Made by a program: the position numbers and the translations under genes. DNA of 64,000 nucleotides from NCBI RefSeq assembly GCF_014698505.1, contig NZ_JACJTD010000027.1, positions 1 through 64,000 of the forward strand, in the 5' to 3' direction. This DNA comes from Nostoc foliaceum FACHB-393. GTDB taxonomy: Bacteria > Cyanobacteriota > Cyanobacteriia > Cyanobacteriales > Nostocaceae. The notes beneath the pieces are model-generated. The model was not told the origin of the DNA. It did not search any database and saw nothing but the letters and a program-made list of their open reading frames with translations. This document shows, piece by piece, positions 16,922-26,574 of the stretch; the stretch's first letter is position 1, and each line of letters opens with the position of its first letter.

Positions 16922-17839
16922 ATGGATTTATTGCGATCGCTACCACTTGGACTTTATTTAGAACAACCCCAAACTTGGCTGCATAAAATCGATCCGCGAG
17001 TCAAGTTTGCTTGGTTGATGAGCTTTTTAACAAGCTATGTTTTGGCTAACAGCTTTTGGCGAGTGCTGCTGGTGGTAGTATTGATTCTTGCTACCTTGAT
17101 TGCTAGGATTCCCCGACGAGTATGGCAGCAGCAAATGGGTTGGCTACTAATGTTATCGTTTTTTGTCTTAGCGATCGCAGCCGTAAGTCCTGATGGAATG
17201 GGTGTAAATTATCAGCCACGCCTGCCAGCTAACGAACAAATATTAACCCAGCCATCAAACTCCAATAATATTGTTCAAGAGCAAGCAAGTAATAACAAAT
17301 ACAGCTATGTGTTATTTCATAAAGGCCCAGTCAAAGTAACTCGCCGCTCCTTGGATTTGGCAATACGCCTGAGTACAATTATATTTACCGTAATTTACAG
17401 CACCAACCTGTATCTGCTGACAACCGCACCAGAAGAAATCACATCTGGCATAGAAAGCCTAATGCAACCCCTGCGACGTTTCAAGTTACCTGTCACAGAA
17501 ATTGCTTTAACTTTAACCTTGTCTTTGCGCTTTATTCCCCTGGTTTTAGAAGAAGTGCAAAACTTATTTCGCTCCGTGATGACAAGGGCAATCAATTGGA
17601 AAAAGTTGGGATTGAAAGGAGCATTCAAAGTTTGGATGACAGTTGCAGAAAGACTGTTAGAAAATCTGCTCTTACGAGCCGATCAAATGGCGAATGCAAT
17701 GATGGTGCGGGGTTTTACCAGTCCCAACGAGCATCGAGTGCAGTGGCACGACTTACGATTAAAAGGGCGTGACTGGCTTGCTATTGCAACTTTAATTTTA
17801 TTCTGGGGAATACGGCTAGCCATAGGAACTCAGGTCTAA
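16922..17839 (+). CDS. Energy-coupling factor transporter T protein (EcfT/CbiQ family)
   Basis: A 305-residue inner-membrane protein with about five hydrophobic segments. It has the family coupling helix region (LLRADQMANAMMVRGF, about 255-270, an A-R/M-x-x-RG signature). The N-terminal HKIDPRVKFAWL is also typical. EcfT proteins connect an S component to a pair of ABC ATPases for vitamin or metal uptake. Neither partner is adjacent, so this may serve as a shared T component. A hydrophilic insert of about 45 residues (near 95-140) between helices is unusual, and the substrate is unknown. Confidence 0.82.
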   Translation: MDLLRSLPLGLYLEQPQTWLHKIDPRVKFAWLMSFLTSYVLANSFWRVLLVVVLILATLIARIPRRVWQQQMGWLLMLSFFVLAIAAVSPDGMGVNYQPRLPANEQILTQPSNSNNIVQEQASNNKYSYVLFHKGPVKVTRRSLDLAIRLSTIIFTVIYSTNLYLLTTAPEEITSGIESLMQPLRRFKLPVTEIALTLTLSLRFIPLVLEEVQNLFRSVMTRAINWKKLGLKGAFKVWMTVAERLLENLLLRADQMANAMMVRGFTSPNEHRVQWHDLRLKGRDWLAIATLILFWGIRLAIGTQV

Positions 17840-17963
17840 TTTTGCACCGAGAAAATGGTAAGAGGTAATAGATAATTGCATTTTGTCAGTGGTCAGTAGT
17901 CGTAGTTATTTGTACTCACTGCTGAAAAATGTTAACTAATTATTGACAACGCTTTTAAAAAGT

Positions 17964-19427
17964 ATGACCAAGGCTTGGTATTGGCGATCGCTACCCTTAG
18001 AAAAGCGCACAGGTTCAGAAGTTTTTGCTGCTCTTTTTCGCCCTACCGCCGCACCGGGAATTGCTACCCTAATAGAAAGCCCCTACCCAACGCCAATCGA
18101 TCATCCTCAACTCAGCCGATATTCTATCTGTGCAGGTGCTCCTCGTATAGTCGATGGCATCCCCCAGATGTGGACACCAGAAGTAGGAGAAGTTTTTCCC
18201 TTCCTAGAAAAGTTGTTACAGCCAGGGGTAGGGCAAGATGAGAGGGATGAAGTAGTATTTTCTTCCCCTGCTCCCAATCTCCCTTTCACCGGTGGTTGGT
18301 TAGGTTGGCTAGGCTACGATGTGGCATGGGAAATTGAACAGCTACCCCGTCATAGAATTGATCCCCTGCCATTTCCCATAGCTTTTTGGTACGAACCAGA
18401 TTGTTTTGCTGTTTTGGATCACGTGCAACAAATTCTTTGGCTAGCGGCCAGTGATGCAAGTGGACTTGATGAGTTACAGGAGAAATTAGTAAAGAAAGAA
18501 TTATCTGTGTCTCCTTGTCCCCGCGTCCCAGTGTCTTCTTCGCTCCCTCTGTTTTTGACATCGCAATCAGATTATGAAACAGCTGTAAACCAGGCGAAAA
18601 AATATATTCAAGCTGGAGACATCTTTCAGGCAAATCTTTCGTTGCGATTTCAAGCGTCTACATCGGCTTCTGGTTGGGAAATTTACCAAGCCTTACAAAA
18701 AATCAATCCTTCTCCTTTTGCTAGCTATTGGCAAACGCCTTGGGGAGAAGTGATCAGTTGTTCGCCGGAACGGTTAGTAATGTTGCAAAATCGGCAAGCC
18801 GAAACCAGACCGATCGCCGGGACGCGATCGCGCGGTGCTACACCAGAACAAGATATGCAACTGGCACAAGATTTACTCAGCAACACCAAAGAACGTGCAG
18901 AACACATCATGCTAGTGGATTTGGAACGCAATGATTTAGGGCGAGTTTGTGAATGGGGAACGGTTACTGTTGACGAATTGCTGACAATTGAGCGATATAG
19001 CCATGTAATGCATCTTGTCAGCAACATCAAAGGTACTTTAAAAGCTGAACGCACCAGCATTGATTTGATTCGTGCCACGTTTCCAGGTGGCACAATCACA
19101 GGTTGTCCCAAAGTCCGTTGCATGGAAATTATTGAAGAACTAGAACCCGTGCGGCGCAGTTTGTTTTACGGTTCCTGTGGCTATTTAGATTGGCGTGGTC
19201 ATTTAGATTTAAATATTTTAATCCGCACCCTGCTATTAGCTCCCGTGTCTCAAGAAGGTGGGGGAGCAAGGGAAGAACAGCTTACTGAGAACTCAGGACT
19301 CAACACTGTCTGGGGACAAGTTGGCGCGGGAATTGTTGCAGACAGCGATCCTGAGAAAGAATGGTATGAATCTCTGCACAAAGCTCAGGCACAACTTGCA
19401 GCACTGAAAATGCTAAATAATCAATAA
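17964..19427 (+). CDS. Anthranilate/aminodeoxychorismate synthase component I family
   Basis: A 487-residue chorismate-binding enzyme. I take ATG 17964 rather than TTG 17943. Conserved blocks are TRPIAGTRSRG, NTKERAEHIMLVDLERND, FPGGTITGCPKVRCMEIIEE and GSCGYLDWRGHLDL. With a glutaminase partner it makes anthranilate or 4-amino-4-deoxychorismate. The two activities differ at one residue: TrpE has PIAGT and classical PabB PIKGT. Here it is Ala, as in TrpE, while the later GSCGYLDWRG block looks more like PabB (GSIGYL). The function, tryptophan or folate branch, is therefore undecided. A LIES motif near the N-terminus could bind tryptophan. A low-complexity insert (about 185-200) is strain-type variation. 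Confidence 0.85.
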   Translation: MTKAWYWRSLPLEKRTGSEVFAALFRPTAAPGIATLIESPYPTPIDHPQLSRYSICAGAPRIVDGIPQMWTPEVGEVFPFLEKLLQPGVGQDERDEVVFSSPAPNLPFTGGWLGWLGYDVAWEIEQLPRHRIDPLPFPIAFWYEPDCFAVLDHVQQILWLAASDASGLDELQEKLVKKELSVSPCPRVPVSSSLPLFLTSQSDYETAVNQAKKYIQAGDIFQANLSLRFQASTSASGWEIYQALQKINPSPFASYWQTPWGEVISCSPERLVMLQNRQAETRPIAGTRSRGATPEQDMQLAQDLLSNTKERAEHIMLVDLERNDLGRVCEWGTVTVDELLTIERYSHVMHLVSNIKGTLKAERTSIDLIRATFPGGTITGCPKVRCMEIIEELEPVRRSLFYGSCGYLDWRGHLDLNILIRTLLLAPVSQEGGGAREEQLTENSGLNTVWGQVGAGIVADSDPEKEWYESLHKAQAQLAALKMLNNQ

Positions 19428-19909
19428 GGCTAAAGGGTACAGGTAATAGGGAATAGTCTTCTTTCCAATCCCTTGTTCCCTATTCTGTTAGCTATTTTGT
19501 GCCATTCCGCGACAGTTGTGGCAGTATGGAAAGAAGTTGAAAAGTTCGCTGTCGCCGTTGGGAACTTCAAAGGGTGTTTTCCCTTGCCACGTCAAACTTT
19601 CAACAAGAGGATCAGGACTGCTTTGTGCCTTGTGCCGCTAGGTTGGTGTATTTGAGTTACCAAAGCACATGGCGATATCTATCAACAAAGCTCTACTCTT
19701 CGAGTCTACGCTTCGCGGGTCACATTATAAAATTTCGCCTCACTACCACTAGCTTCATCTGCCCATTAGAAACTAGATCAAGGTCTTCGTAACCGCAGTT
19801 TTGCATTTTAAGAAAATATTCTGACGAATGTTGGTATTATCGTCTGAATGTTTGGAATTCACTGCGAAAAGATATATAACTCCCACCTTGACTACACCTT
19901 GACTCTTAA
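19428..19909. other. Intergenic region before pipX
   Basis: A 480-bp stretch without a supported gene. Frames in it have no ribosome-binding site or recognisable protein. It contains heptamer-like gaatag/ttccc repeats at the start and fragments of the cttcgcgggt-type dispersed repeat near 19710. The promoter of pipX is presumably in the last 100 bp. Confidence 0.4.
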
Positions 19910-20188
19910 ATGAATCCAGAAAACGCAGAAACTTACATAAACCATCCAACTTGGGGTTTACTCTACAAAATCTGTATGGTTGATGAGAACCAGGATCTGT
20001 TCACCACACTTTATGCCCAGCGCTTATTTTTTTTGGTCGCAAATGACGTTAAAGGTGTTAAATTCCAGTCTCTAGGACGTACTGAGGCTAGAATGATGTT
20101 GGAAAATCGCTTACGTACCCTGCGGCGCAGTGGACAATCTCAGGAGTACGATCAGCTTCAGAGTGTTTTCCAACGCACCTTCCAATGA
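19910..20188 (+). CDS. pipX: PipX, coactivator of NtcA and PII ligand
   Basis: A 92-residue protein restricted to cyanobacteria. It has a Tudor-like domain (about residues 1-55, YINHPTWGLLYKIC.. to ..FLVANDVKGVKFQ) followed by two helices (RTEARMMLENRLRTLRR). PipX binds either PII (GlnB) or the nitrogen regulator NtcA with 2-oxoglutarate, and so links nitrogen status to transcription. Its stop overlaps the start of pipY (ATGA), so the two are translationally coupled, the conserved cyanobacterial arrangement. Confidence 0.96.
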   Translation: MNPENAETYINHPTWGLLYKICMVDENQDLFTTLYAQRLFFLVANDVKGVKFQSLGRTEARMMLENRLRTLRRSGQSQEYDQLQSVFQRTFQ

Positions 20189-20853
20189 ATAGTTCGATTT
20201 CCGAACGTATTGTTACCATTCGCTCCTCACTGCCAACTTCAGTCAAATTGATTGCTGTTAGCAAACAAGCTTCTGCCCAGGCCATTCGGTCTGCCTATGC
20301 CGCAGGAATTCGTGATTTTGGGGAGAGCCGTATCCAAGAAGCCGCCAGCAAACAAGCCGAGTTGCAAGACTTACCGGATATTACCTGGCACTTTATTGGA
20401 CATTTGCAAAGTAATAAAGCCAAAAAAGCCATCGAGCAATTCCATTGGATTCACTCCGTCGATAACTTGAAGCTGGCACAGCGCTTAGATCAATTGGCGC
20501 AACAGCTAGGAGTGAGTCCCCAGGTTTGCCTGCAAGTGAAAATCCTCCCCGATCCCAACAAGTCTGGTTGGAGTGTGCCAGAACTGTTGGCTGATTTACC
20601 CATACTCGATCAATACAAAAGTTTACAAATTCAAGGTTTGATGACAATTCCGCCTTCAGGATTAAATGATCCCGAAATTTTGAATGTATTTAATCTCAAT
20701 CGTGAGCTAGCAAAGAAAATCCGGGAGCAAAACTGGTCACATATTAAAATGCAGCACTTGTCTATGGGTATGTCAGGCGACTACGAACTGGCAGTGCAAG
20801 CAGGCGCAACGATGGTACGATTAGGAACAATATTGTTTGGCGATCGCTCTTAG
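20185..20853 (+). CDS. pipY: YggS/PLPBP family PLP-binding protein (PipY)
   Basis: A 222-residue single-domain PLP protein. The PLP lysine is in LIAVSKQASAQAIR (near residue 24), and the C-terminal phosphate-binding stretch is LSMGMSGDYELAVQAGATMVRLGT. The family keeps vitamin B6 and amino/keto acid pools in balance and has no known catalytic turnover. It overlaps pipX by 4 bp. Confidence 0.95.
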   Translation: MNSSISERIVTIRSSLPTSVKLIAVSKQASAQAIRSAYAAGIRDFGESRIQEAASKQAELQDLPDITWHFIGHLQSNKAKKAIEQFHWIHSVDNLKLAQRLDQLAQQLGVSPQVCLQVKILPDPNKSGWSVPELLADLPILDQYKSLQIQGLMTIPPSGLNDPEILNVFNLNRELAKKIREQNWSHIKMQHLSMGMSGDYELAVQAGATMVRLGTILFGDRS

Positions 20854-21219
20854 CCTATTGGTCATCAACCTTGTAAGTCAGTATTAATACAGATCAGGAT
20901 TTGATGACAACAATTTTGTAACAGACTGGTGCAATTGGAAACAAAGGATATAGTATTGACAAGAGCAATCGCCAAGGGAAAATAGGGTATAAAGAGCTTT
21001 CCTTCGGACAAACCTTAGGATATAATCTTGACTCATTATTATGTTTAGGCGATGCACAGACCTTTCCAAAAAGTGTCAGTTCATCGCCAAAACCAGTAGT
21101 ATGGGTTACAAATAGCAAGAGACTTGCTGAAGTATCCACCGATGTAGCGCTTGCTCCTATCTCAATCAATCCTAAGCCAAGTCAATACAGGCTATTCGCA
21201 CCAGGAGAGTACACACACT
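20854..21219. other. Intergenic region before sepF
   Basis: 365 bp with no supported gene. A plus-strand frame extends sepF upstream to 21151, but the ribosome-binding site and homology favour the later start. No hairpin or repeat of note was seen. Confidence 0.35.
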
Positions 21220-21822
21220 ATGAACAATATATTTTCCAAACTCAGAGACTTTGTGGGTCTAAATGAGCAAGTGGAATACGAGTATTACGAAGAAGAACCA
21301 GAAACAGATAATAATTACCAAAACCTGTATCAGCAAGAAAATCCCCAACCACCGGCACCACAAGAGAGTACGACCGCTCAAAATCGACGCTGGCGGGAAC
21401 CAGTGCCTACAATGGGAGATGATATAGCAGCAGGTTCAAAGCCAATGGGGAATGTGATTGGTATGCCAGGAGCAATTAACGGAATTTCGGAAGTTTTAGT
21501 CCTCGAACCACGCACTTTTGAAGAAATGCCCCAGGCAATTCAAGCGCTGCGAGAACGCAAGTCAGTAGTATTAAATCTGACAATCATGGACCCAGATCAA
21601 GCTCAACGAGCAGTAGATTTTGTTGCAGGTGGTACTTACGCACTAGATGGACATCAAGAGCGCATCGGTGAAAGCATCTTTTTGTTTACGCCAAGCTGTG
21701 TCCAAGTTAGCACCCAAGGTGGCGTTCTTCATGAAGTACCACAACCGCCAGCACGCCCTTCTCGTCCTACAGGTTCTTCAAATCAAACCTGGGGTAACGA
21801 AACTAACCGGATGGCACAATAA
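21220..21822 (+). CDS. sepF: Cell division protein SepF (Cdv2)
   Basis: A 200-residue cytoplasmic protein that tethers and organises FtsZ at the division septum. The start ATG at 21220 follows aggaga by 11 bp and gives the amphipathic membrane-binding helix MNNIFSKLRDFVGL. Next come an acidic, Pro/Gln-rich linker (about 20-85) and the SepF core (VLEPRTFEEMPQAIQAL... VDFVAGGTYALDG... IFLFTPSCVQVS, about 95-175). proC follows, a neighbour pair also conserved in Gram-positive division clusters. Confidence 0.95.
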   Translation: MNNIFSKLRDFVGLNEQVEYEYYEEEPETDNNYQNLYQQENPQPPAPQESTTAQNRRWREPVPTMGDDIAAGSKPMGNVIGMPGAINGISEVLVLEPRTFEEMPQAIQALRERKSVVLNLTIMDPDQAQRAVDFVAGGTYALDGHQERIGESIFLFTPSCVQVSTQGGVLHEVPQPPARPSRPTGSSNQTWGNETNRMAQ

Positions 21823-21928
21823 AGTTAAATTAGTTGTTAGTCCTTTGTCCTTTGTCATTTGTCCTGGGTTTTAATAATAGTGACAAATGACAAATGACAA
21901 ACGACTAACGGCAAATGACTAACGATCA

Positions 21929-22747
21929 ATGACTAGAAAATTTGGCTTAATTGGTGGTGGGGTAATGGGAGAAGCGCTCTTATCCCGCCTTATCGCGCGT
22001 GGAATTTATCAATCATCAGAAGTCATAGTTAGCGAACCGCTATCTTCACGCTTAGATTTTTTAAAACAGCAATACGATGTTGCTGTGACGACAGATAATA
22101 GCGAGGTTTTCACCGAAGCCAAAGAAGTTGTATTTTTGGCAGTTAAACCGCAGGTGTTTAGCGCGATCGCTCAAGAATTAGCAAATATTGATATTCTTAA
22201 TAAAGAACACTCACCCCTAATCATTTCCATATTAGCGGGTGTACCTTTAAGCCAGCTAGAAGCTGCATTTTTGCAATTGCCAGTTATTAGAGCAATGCCC
22301 AACACCCCAGCAACAGTGGGAGCGGGAATTACCGCAATTTGTTCAGGTGCATACACTAATGCCAAGCACCACCAACTAGCACAGCGAGTTTTTTCTGCTG
22401 TGGGCGAAGTTGTGGAAGTCTCAGAAGGGCTGATGGATGCAGTCACAGGGCTATCTGGTAGCGGCCCGGCTTACGTGGCACTCTTGGTAGAAGCACTTGC
22501 TGATGGCGGAGTATCCGCAGGTTTACCTAGAGCAATTGCCAATCAACTAGCCTTGCAAACCGTACTGGGAACAGCGAAACTGTTACATGAAACCAAAATG
22601 CACCCAGCAGAACTCAAAGATCGCGTAACCAGTCCTGGTGGTACAACCATTGCGGGAATTGCCAAGCTAGAAAAGGCAGGATTTCGTTCAGCTTTAATTG
22701 AAGCAGTAAAAGCTGCCACAGAGCGATCGCAAGAGCTGGGAAAATAA
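21929..22747 (+). CDS. proC: Pyrroline-5-carboxylate reductase
   Basis: A 272-residue enzyme for the last step of proline synthesis, reducing pyrroline-5-carboxylate with NAD(P)H. The N-terminal dinucleotide motif is FGLIGGGVMGEALL. Further signatures are VRAMPNTPATVGAG (about 118-131), the C-terminal DAVTGLSGSGPAYV (about 170-183) and LKDRVTSPGGTTIAGI (about 231-246). The gap before it consists of gacaaatg heptamer repeats. Confidence 0.97.
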   Translation: MTRKFGLIGGGVMGEALLSRLIARGIYQSSEVIVSEPLSSRLDFLKQQYDVAVTTDNSEVFTEAKEVVFLAVKPQVFSAIAQELANIDILNKEHSPLIISILAGVPLSQLEAAFLQLPVIRAMPNTPATVGAGITAICSGAYTNAKHHQLAQRVFSAVGEVVEVSEGLMDAVTGLSGSGPAYVALLVEALADGGVSAGLPRAIANQLALQTVLGTAKLLHETKMHPAELKDRVTSPGGTTIAGIAKLEKAGFRSALIEAVKAATERSQELGK

Positions 22748-22887
22748 AGTGAGGAGTGAGGAGTTAGGAGTTATGAGTTATGAGTTTTAACTTCTAACTC
22801 ATAACTCCTCAATTCTAACTCCTAACCTAACGAAGTTGACAAAAGACTCGTTAGTATAGTAAACAATCTGGTTGCAAATGTGATTGA

Positions 22888-25566
22888 GTGAATTATCCTG
22901 CGCCGTCTCCAGAACTTGACTTAGGGTCTATATTTCCCTTTGATCTGGATCAGTTTCAAAAAGAAGCGATCGCGTCCCTAAACGCTGGACGCTCCGTTGT
23001 CGTATGTGCCCCCACAGGTTCGGGCAAAACATTGGTCGGAGAATACGCCATTTATCGCGCCCTGGCGCGAGGAAAACGTGTATTTTACACTACTCCCCTG
23101 AAGGCGCTGTCAAATCAAAAATTACGTGACTTTCGAGAAAAATTCGGGTTTGATCAAGTCGGACTGTTAACTGGAGATGCTTCCATTAACAGAGATGCAC
23201 CGATTTTGGTAATGACCACAGAAATTTTCCGAAATATGCTCTATGGCACACCCATTGGGCAAATAGGCATCTCATTAGTAGACGTTGAAGCGGTGATCCT
23301 TGATGAGTGCCACTACATGAACGATCGCCAGCGCGGTACAGTTTGGGAAGAATCAATCATCTATTGTCCCCGTGAAGTACAACTGGCAGCCCTTTCAGCA
23401 ACCGTTGCTAACAGCGATCAACTCACCGACTGGCTAAATCGTGTTCACGGCCCAACTGACCTGATTTACTCCGATTTTCGCCCAGTTCCCTTGGAATTTC
23501 ACTTTTGCAATCCCAAAGGGTTATTTCCCCTGCTGAATGATAGCAAAACCAAAATTAATCCCCGCCTTCTTCAGAAAAAGAAGGGGAGAGGGGGAGACAG
23601 GGAGAGGGGGAAAAGTGGCAGACCGGAAGCTCCTGGCATAATTTATACCTTGAGCCAGTTAGAGCAACGGGATATGCTCCCAGCGATTTACTTCATCTTC
23701 AGCCGCCGGGGATGTGATAAAGCAGTGGCGGAAGTGGGTGATTTATGGCTGGTAAATAGTGAAGAGTCCCAAATTTTACGCGAACAGATTGATGACTTTT
23801 TAGCCCGCAATCCCGAAGCCGGGCGTTCTGGACAAATTGCACCCCTGTACCGGGGAATTGCTGCCCACCACGCCGGAATTTTGCCTGCTTGGAAAGCACT
23901 GGTAGAAGAACTATTTCAGCAGGGGCTGATTAAAGTAGTATTCGCCACCGAGACGCTAGCAGCGGGAATTAATATGCCGGCCCGAACAACCGTAATTTCT
24001 ACCCTTTCCAAGCGGACTGATACTGGACACCGCCTATTGAATGCTTCCGAATTCTTGCAAATGGCGGGACGAGCAGGCCGCCGAGGGATGGATAAACAAG
24101 GTCATGTGGTGACAGTCCAAACTCCCTTTGAAGGAGCCAAAGAAGCCGCGTATTTGGGAACCTCCAAGCCAGACCCCCTAGTTAGCCAGTTTACGCCCAG
24201 TTATGGCATGGTACTAAACTTGCTGCAAACACACACCCTAGAGCAAACCAGGGAACTGATAGAACGCAGCTTTGGGCAGTACATGGCCACCTTGCATTTA
24301 AGACCAGAATACGATGAGATTGCCGAACTGCAAACGCAATTAGCTCAACTTCATGAGCAAATCGCCGCTGTTGATGAAAATGAACTGGCTGTTTATGAGA
24401 AATTGCGGCAACGCCTGAAAGTAGAACGCCAGATATTGAAAACCTTGCAAGAGCAAGCACAGGAAGACAGACAAGAAGAATTGGGGATGATGTTGGGTTT
24501 TGCAGTGTCAGGAACTCTGTTGAGTCTCAAGGGCAAAAATATCACAGTGTCTACACCCGTAACCGCAGTGTTAGTAGGAAAATCGCCTGGTTCTGGTCAA
24601 GCTCCTTACTTGGTATGCTTGGGGCACGATAATCGCTGGTATGTGGCAACGACAGGGGATGTAGTCGATTTGTATGCCGAACTGCCGCGAATTGAGGTGC
24701 CACCTGATTTACTACCACCGCCAGAGATGCCTTTGAAGCCAGGACAGTCGCGCCGTGGTAATCAAGAAACATTTGCGATCGCTGCGCGTATTCCCGATCC
24801 CTTAGAATCTTTGCATCTGGCACCAGAAGTAGCAGAACAACTCAGTCGCACTGCCGCCGTCCAAGAGCAATTAGAAGCTCATCCTCTACATCAATCAGGC
24901 AATGCTGCCACGCTTTTCAAGCGCCGGGCCCGCTATGTCGAATTAGAAGCCGAACTCGAACAGTTGCAAGGGCAAGTAGAGCAACAGTCACAACGTCATT
25001 GGGAAGAATTTATCAATTTAATCTCAATTCTGCAACACTTTGGCGCTTTAGATAACTTAGTACCCACACAATTAGGGCGAATCGCTGCTGCCATTAGGGG
25101 CGAGAATGAGTTGTGGCTAGGTTTAGTATTCGCTAGTGGCGAATTGGACAACTTAGATCCGCACCATTTAGCCGCCGCCGCCGCCGCTTTGGTGATGGAA
25201 ACACCTCGTCCAGATAGCAAAGTTAACTACGAGCTTAGTAATGAAGTAGCAGAAGCCTTGGCAAAATTGCGGGGAATTCGCCGTCAAATGTTCCAACTGC
25301 AACGGCGGTATAACGTAGCGCTGCCTATATGGTTGGAATTTGAGTTAATTGCGATCGTGGAACAATGGGCGCTGGGAATGGAATGGACAGAACTCTGCGA
25401 AAACACCACTTTGGATGAAGGCGATGTGGTAAGAATTTTACGGCGGACGTTGGATTTATTATCGCAAATACCCCACGTTCCCCATTTACCAGACTCTTTC
25501 CAGCGTAATGCCTATCGGGCGATGCAGTTGATTGATAGATTCCCTGTGAATGAAGTAGTTGAATAA
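22888..25566 (+). CDS. DEAD/DEAH-box RNA helicase, Ski2/Mtr4-like
   Basis: An 892-residue superfamily-2 helicase with a GTG start. Motifs: I VCAPTGSGKTLVGE (about 39-52), II DECHYMND (DExH, about 134-141), III SATVAN, VI QMAGRAGRRGMDKQG (about 392-406). The C-terminal 170 residues fit a DSHCT helical domain as in Ski2/Mtr4/Dob1. It probably unwinds structured RNA during processing or decay. A charged insert, QKKKGRGGDRERGKSG near residue 235, interrupts the core and looks like a repeat-derived insertion in coding sequence. It stands alone, followed by a strong hairpin. Confidence 0.92.
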   Translation: MNYPAPSPELDLGSIFPFDLDQFQKEAIASLNAGRSVVVCAPTGSGKTLVGEYAIYRALARGKRVFYTTPLKALSNQKLRDFREKFGFDQVGLLTGDASINRDAPILVMTTEIFRNMLYGTPIGQIGISLVDVEAVILDECHYMNDRQRGTVWEESIIYCPREVQLAALSATVANSDQLTDWLNRVHGPTDLIYSDFRPVPLEFHFCNPKGLFPLLNDSKTKINPRLLQKKKGRGGDRERGKSGRPEAPGIIYTLSQLEQRDMLPAIYFIFSRRGCDKAVAEVGDLWLVNSEESQILREQIDDFLARNPEAGRSGQIAPLYRGIAAHHAGILPAWKALVEELFQQGLIKVVFATETLAAGINMPARTTVISTLSKRTDTGHRLLNASEFLQMAGRAGRRGMDKQGHVVTVQTPFEGAKEAAYLGTSKPDPLVSQFTPSYGMVLNLLQTHTLEQTRELIERSFGQYMATLHLRPEYDEIAELQTQLAQLHEQIAAVDENELAVYEKLRQRLKVERQILKTLQEQAQEDRQEELGMMLGFAVSGTLLSLKGKNITVSTPVTAVLVGKSPGSGQAPYLVCLGHDNRWYVATTGDVVDLYAELPRIEVPPDLLPPPEMPLKPGQSRRGNQETFAIAARIPDPLESLHLAPEVAEQLSRTAAVQEQLEAHPLHQSGNAATLFKRRARYVELEAELEQLQGQVEQQSQRHWEEFINLISILQHFGALDNLVPTQLGRIAAAIRGENELWLGLVFASGELDNLDPHHLAAAAAALVMETPRPDSKVNYELSNEVAEALAKLRGIRRQMFQLQRRYNVALPIWLEFELIAIVEQWALGMEWTELCENTTLDEGDVVRILRRTLDLLSQIPHVPHLPDSFQRNAYRAMQLIDRFPVNEVVE

Positions 25567-25616
25567 AAAGGATGCAGAGACGCACAGAGAGTATTTGATA
25601 ATTTCTTTGCGTAAGT

Positions 25617-25651
25617 TTGAGGGGTTTATAGTACTACTGTAAACCCCTCAA
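25617..25651 (+). terminator. Strong hairpin after the helicase gene
   Basis: TTGAGGGGTTTA and TAAACCCCTCAA form a perfect 12-bp stem with an 11-nt loop 50 bp after the stop. The T-run is missing, so it may be a bidirectional or RNA-stabilising structure. Confidence 0.5.
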
Positions 25652-25787
25652 TCATGAATTTAGATTTGACCAAATAATAGTAGTGGTACGTAGTTTAAAA
25701 TGCTTTTTTGGTTTCGTATATCTTCATATACGTCATTAATCAAATGTATCTAACAGAAGTTATAGTCGCTACCAGCGCTACTCAATC

Positions 25788-26162
25788 TTAGTACACCAAG
25801 TTTCCAGTACCGCGCAACTGCCGCAAAGAATTTACACAGTATGGACAGTCACAACCAAATGTCTTAATTGCAGCATCACTTTCCTCCTCAGTAAAGTTCA
25901 ACATAGCAATATTATCATCTGATACTGATGTGACAATGGTTGAGGAACGTGTAGAGTCATACGGTTGCTTTCTCTCTGAATCTCGAATGCACACAAAATC
26001 TGTTCCACCATGTGGGTTAGTGATACAGGTACGACCGTCTTGTGTGTGCAGTAATCGCTGAGTAATACTAGCATGAGCAGGATTAAGTACTGCAAGCGTA
26101 GACATCAGCGACACAAAGATTGAGGAACTGGAAAGCAAATTCAGGATGATTTTTTTGTTCAT
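25788..26162 (-). CDS. Secreted Cys-containing protein of unknown function
   Basis: A 124-residue protein with a good signal peptide (MNKK, a hydrophobic core, cleavage after AHA near residue 31). The mature part of about 93 residues holds five cysteines, one pair as CITNPHGGTDFVC and three in the compact motif GCDCPYC near residue 103. I do not recognise the family. The Cys pattern could bind metal or form disulphides in the periplasm. A ribosome-binding site (aaggaaat) precedes the ATG. A Zn/Cd-type ATPase lies 700 bp away on the other strand, but no functional link is shown. Confidence 0.7.
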   Translation of the reverse strand: MNKKIILNLLSSSSIFVSLMSTLAVLNPAHASITQRLLHTQDGRTCITNPHGGTDFVCIRDSERKQPYDSTRSSTIVTSVSDDNIAMLNFTEEESDAAIKTFGCDCPYCVNSLRQLRGTGNLVY

Positions 26163-26413
26163 AGATTTCCTTGAGAAAATTGTCTACTAGCTTAGGGTAT
26201 TCGATTCACTTTCAAACTTCAAGTAAATTTTTCCTAAAATATAGCTAGCTTGACACTTGTTACCCAAGAAAGTTCCATATCTACCCAGTTTGATCACAAA
26301 TTAATTGCTACAGCAGACTTCAAAGTTAAAACAGGCTTTATGTCTGGATTGGAAATCTCAGTTGTATAGTTCAGCAAATTTAAATCTGCTGTAAGTTAGT
26401 AAACGTGAATGAT

Positions 26414-26475
26414 TGAATGTTTGTAGTAAGTGGCTCTAGCTGCTTACTATGAGCAAATTTAATTAATTTTATATT
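26414..26475. repeat. Dispersed hairpin repeat, copy 2
   Basis: gtagtaagtggctctagctgcttactatgagc followed by aaatttaattaattttatatt. It shares the head and tail of the repeat at 5105-5180. Confidence 0.55.
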
Positions 26476-26574
26476 GCAGAACATAGTTTAATTTATTTTA
26501 CCGAATTACTTTTATTCTTAAAATAGTGATTTTTTGCTTAATGTAAGTATAAAAGCTTAATTAAATTAAACCTT

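Noticed and set aside
19473..19792. Two short plus-strand frames between the TrpE/PabB gene and pipX
   Set aside because: No ribosome-binding site or family likeness was seen. The sequence contains dispersed repeat pieces.
21151..21219. Longer sepF start
   Set aside because: The ribosome-binding site (aggaga) and the conserved amphipathic N-terminus put the start at 21220.
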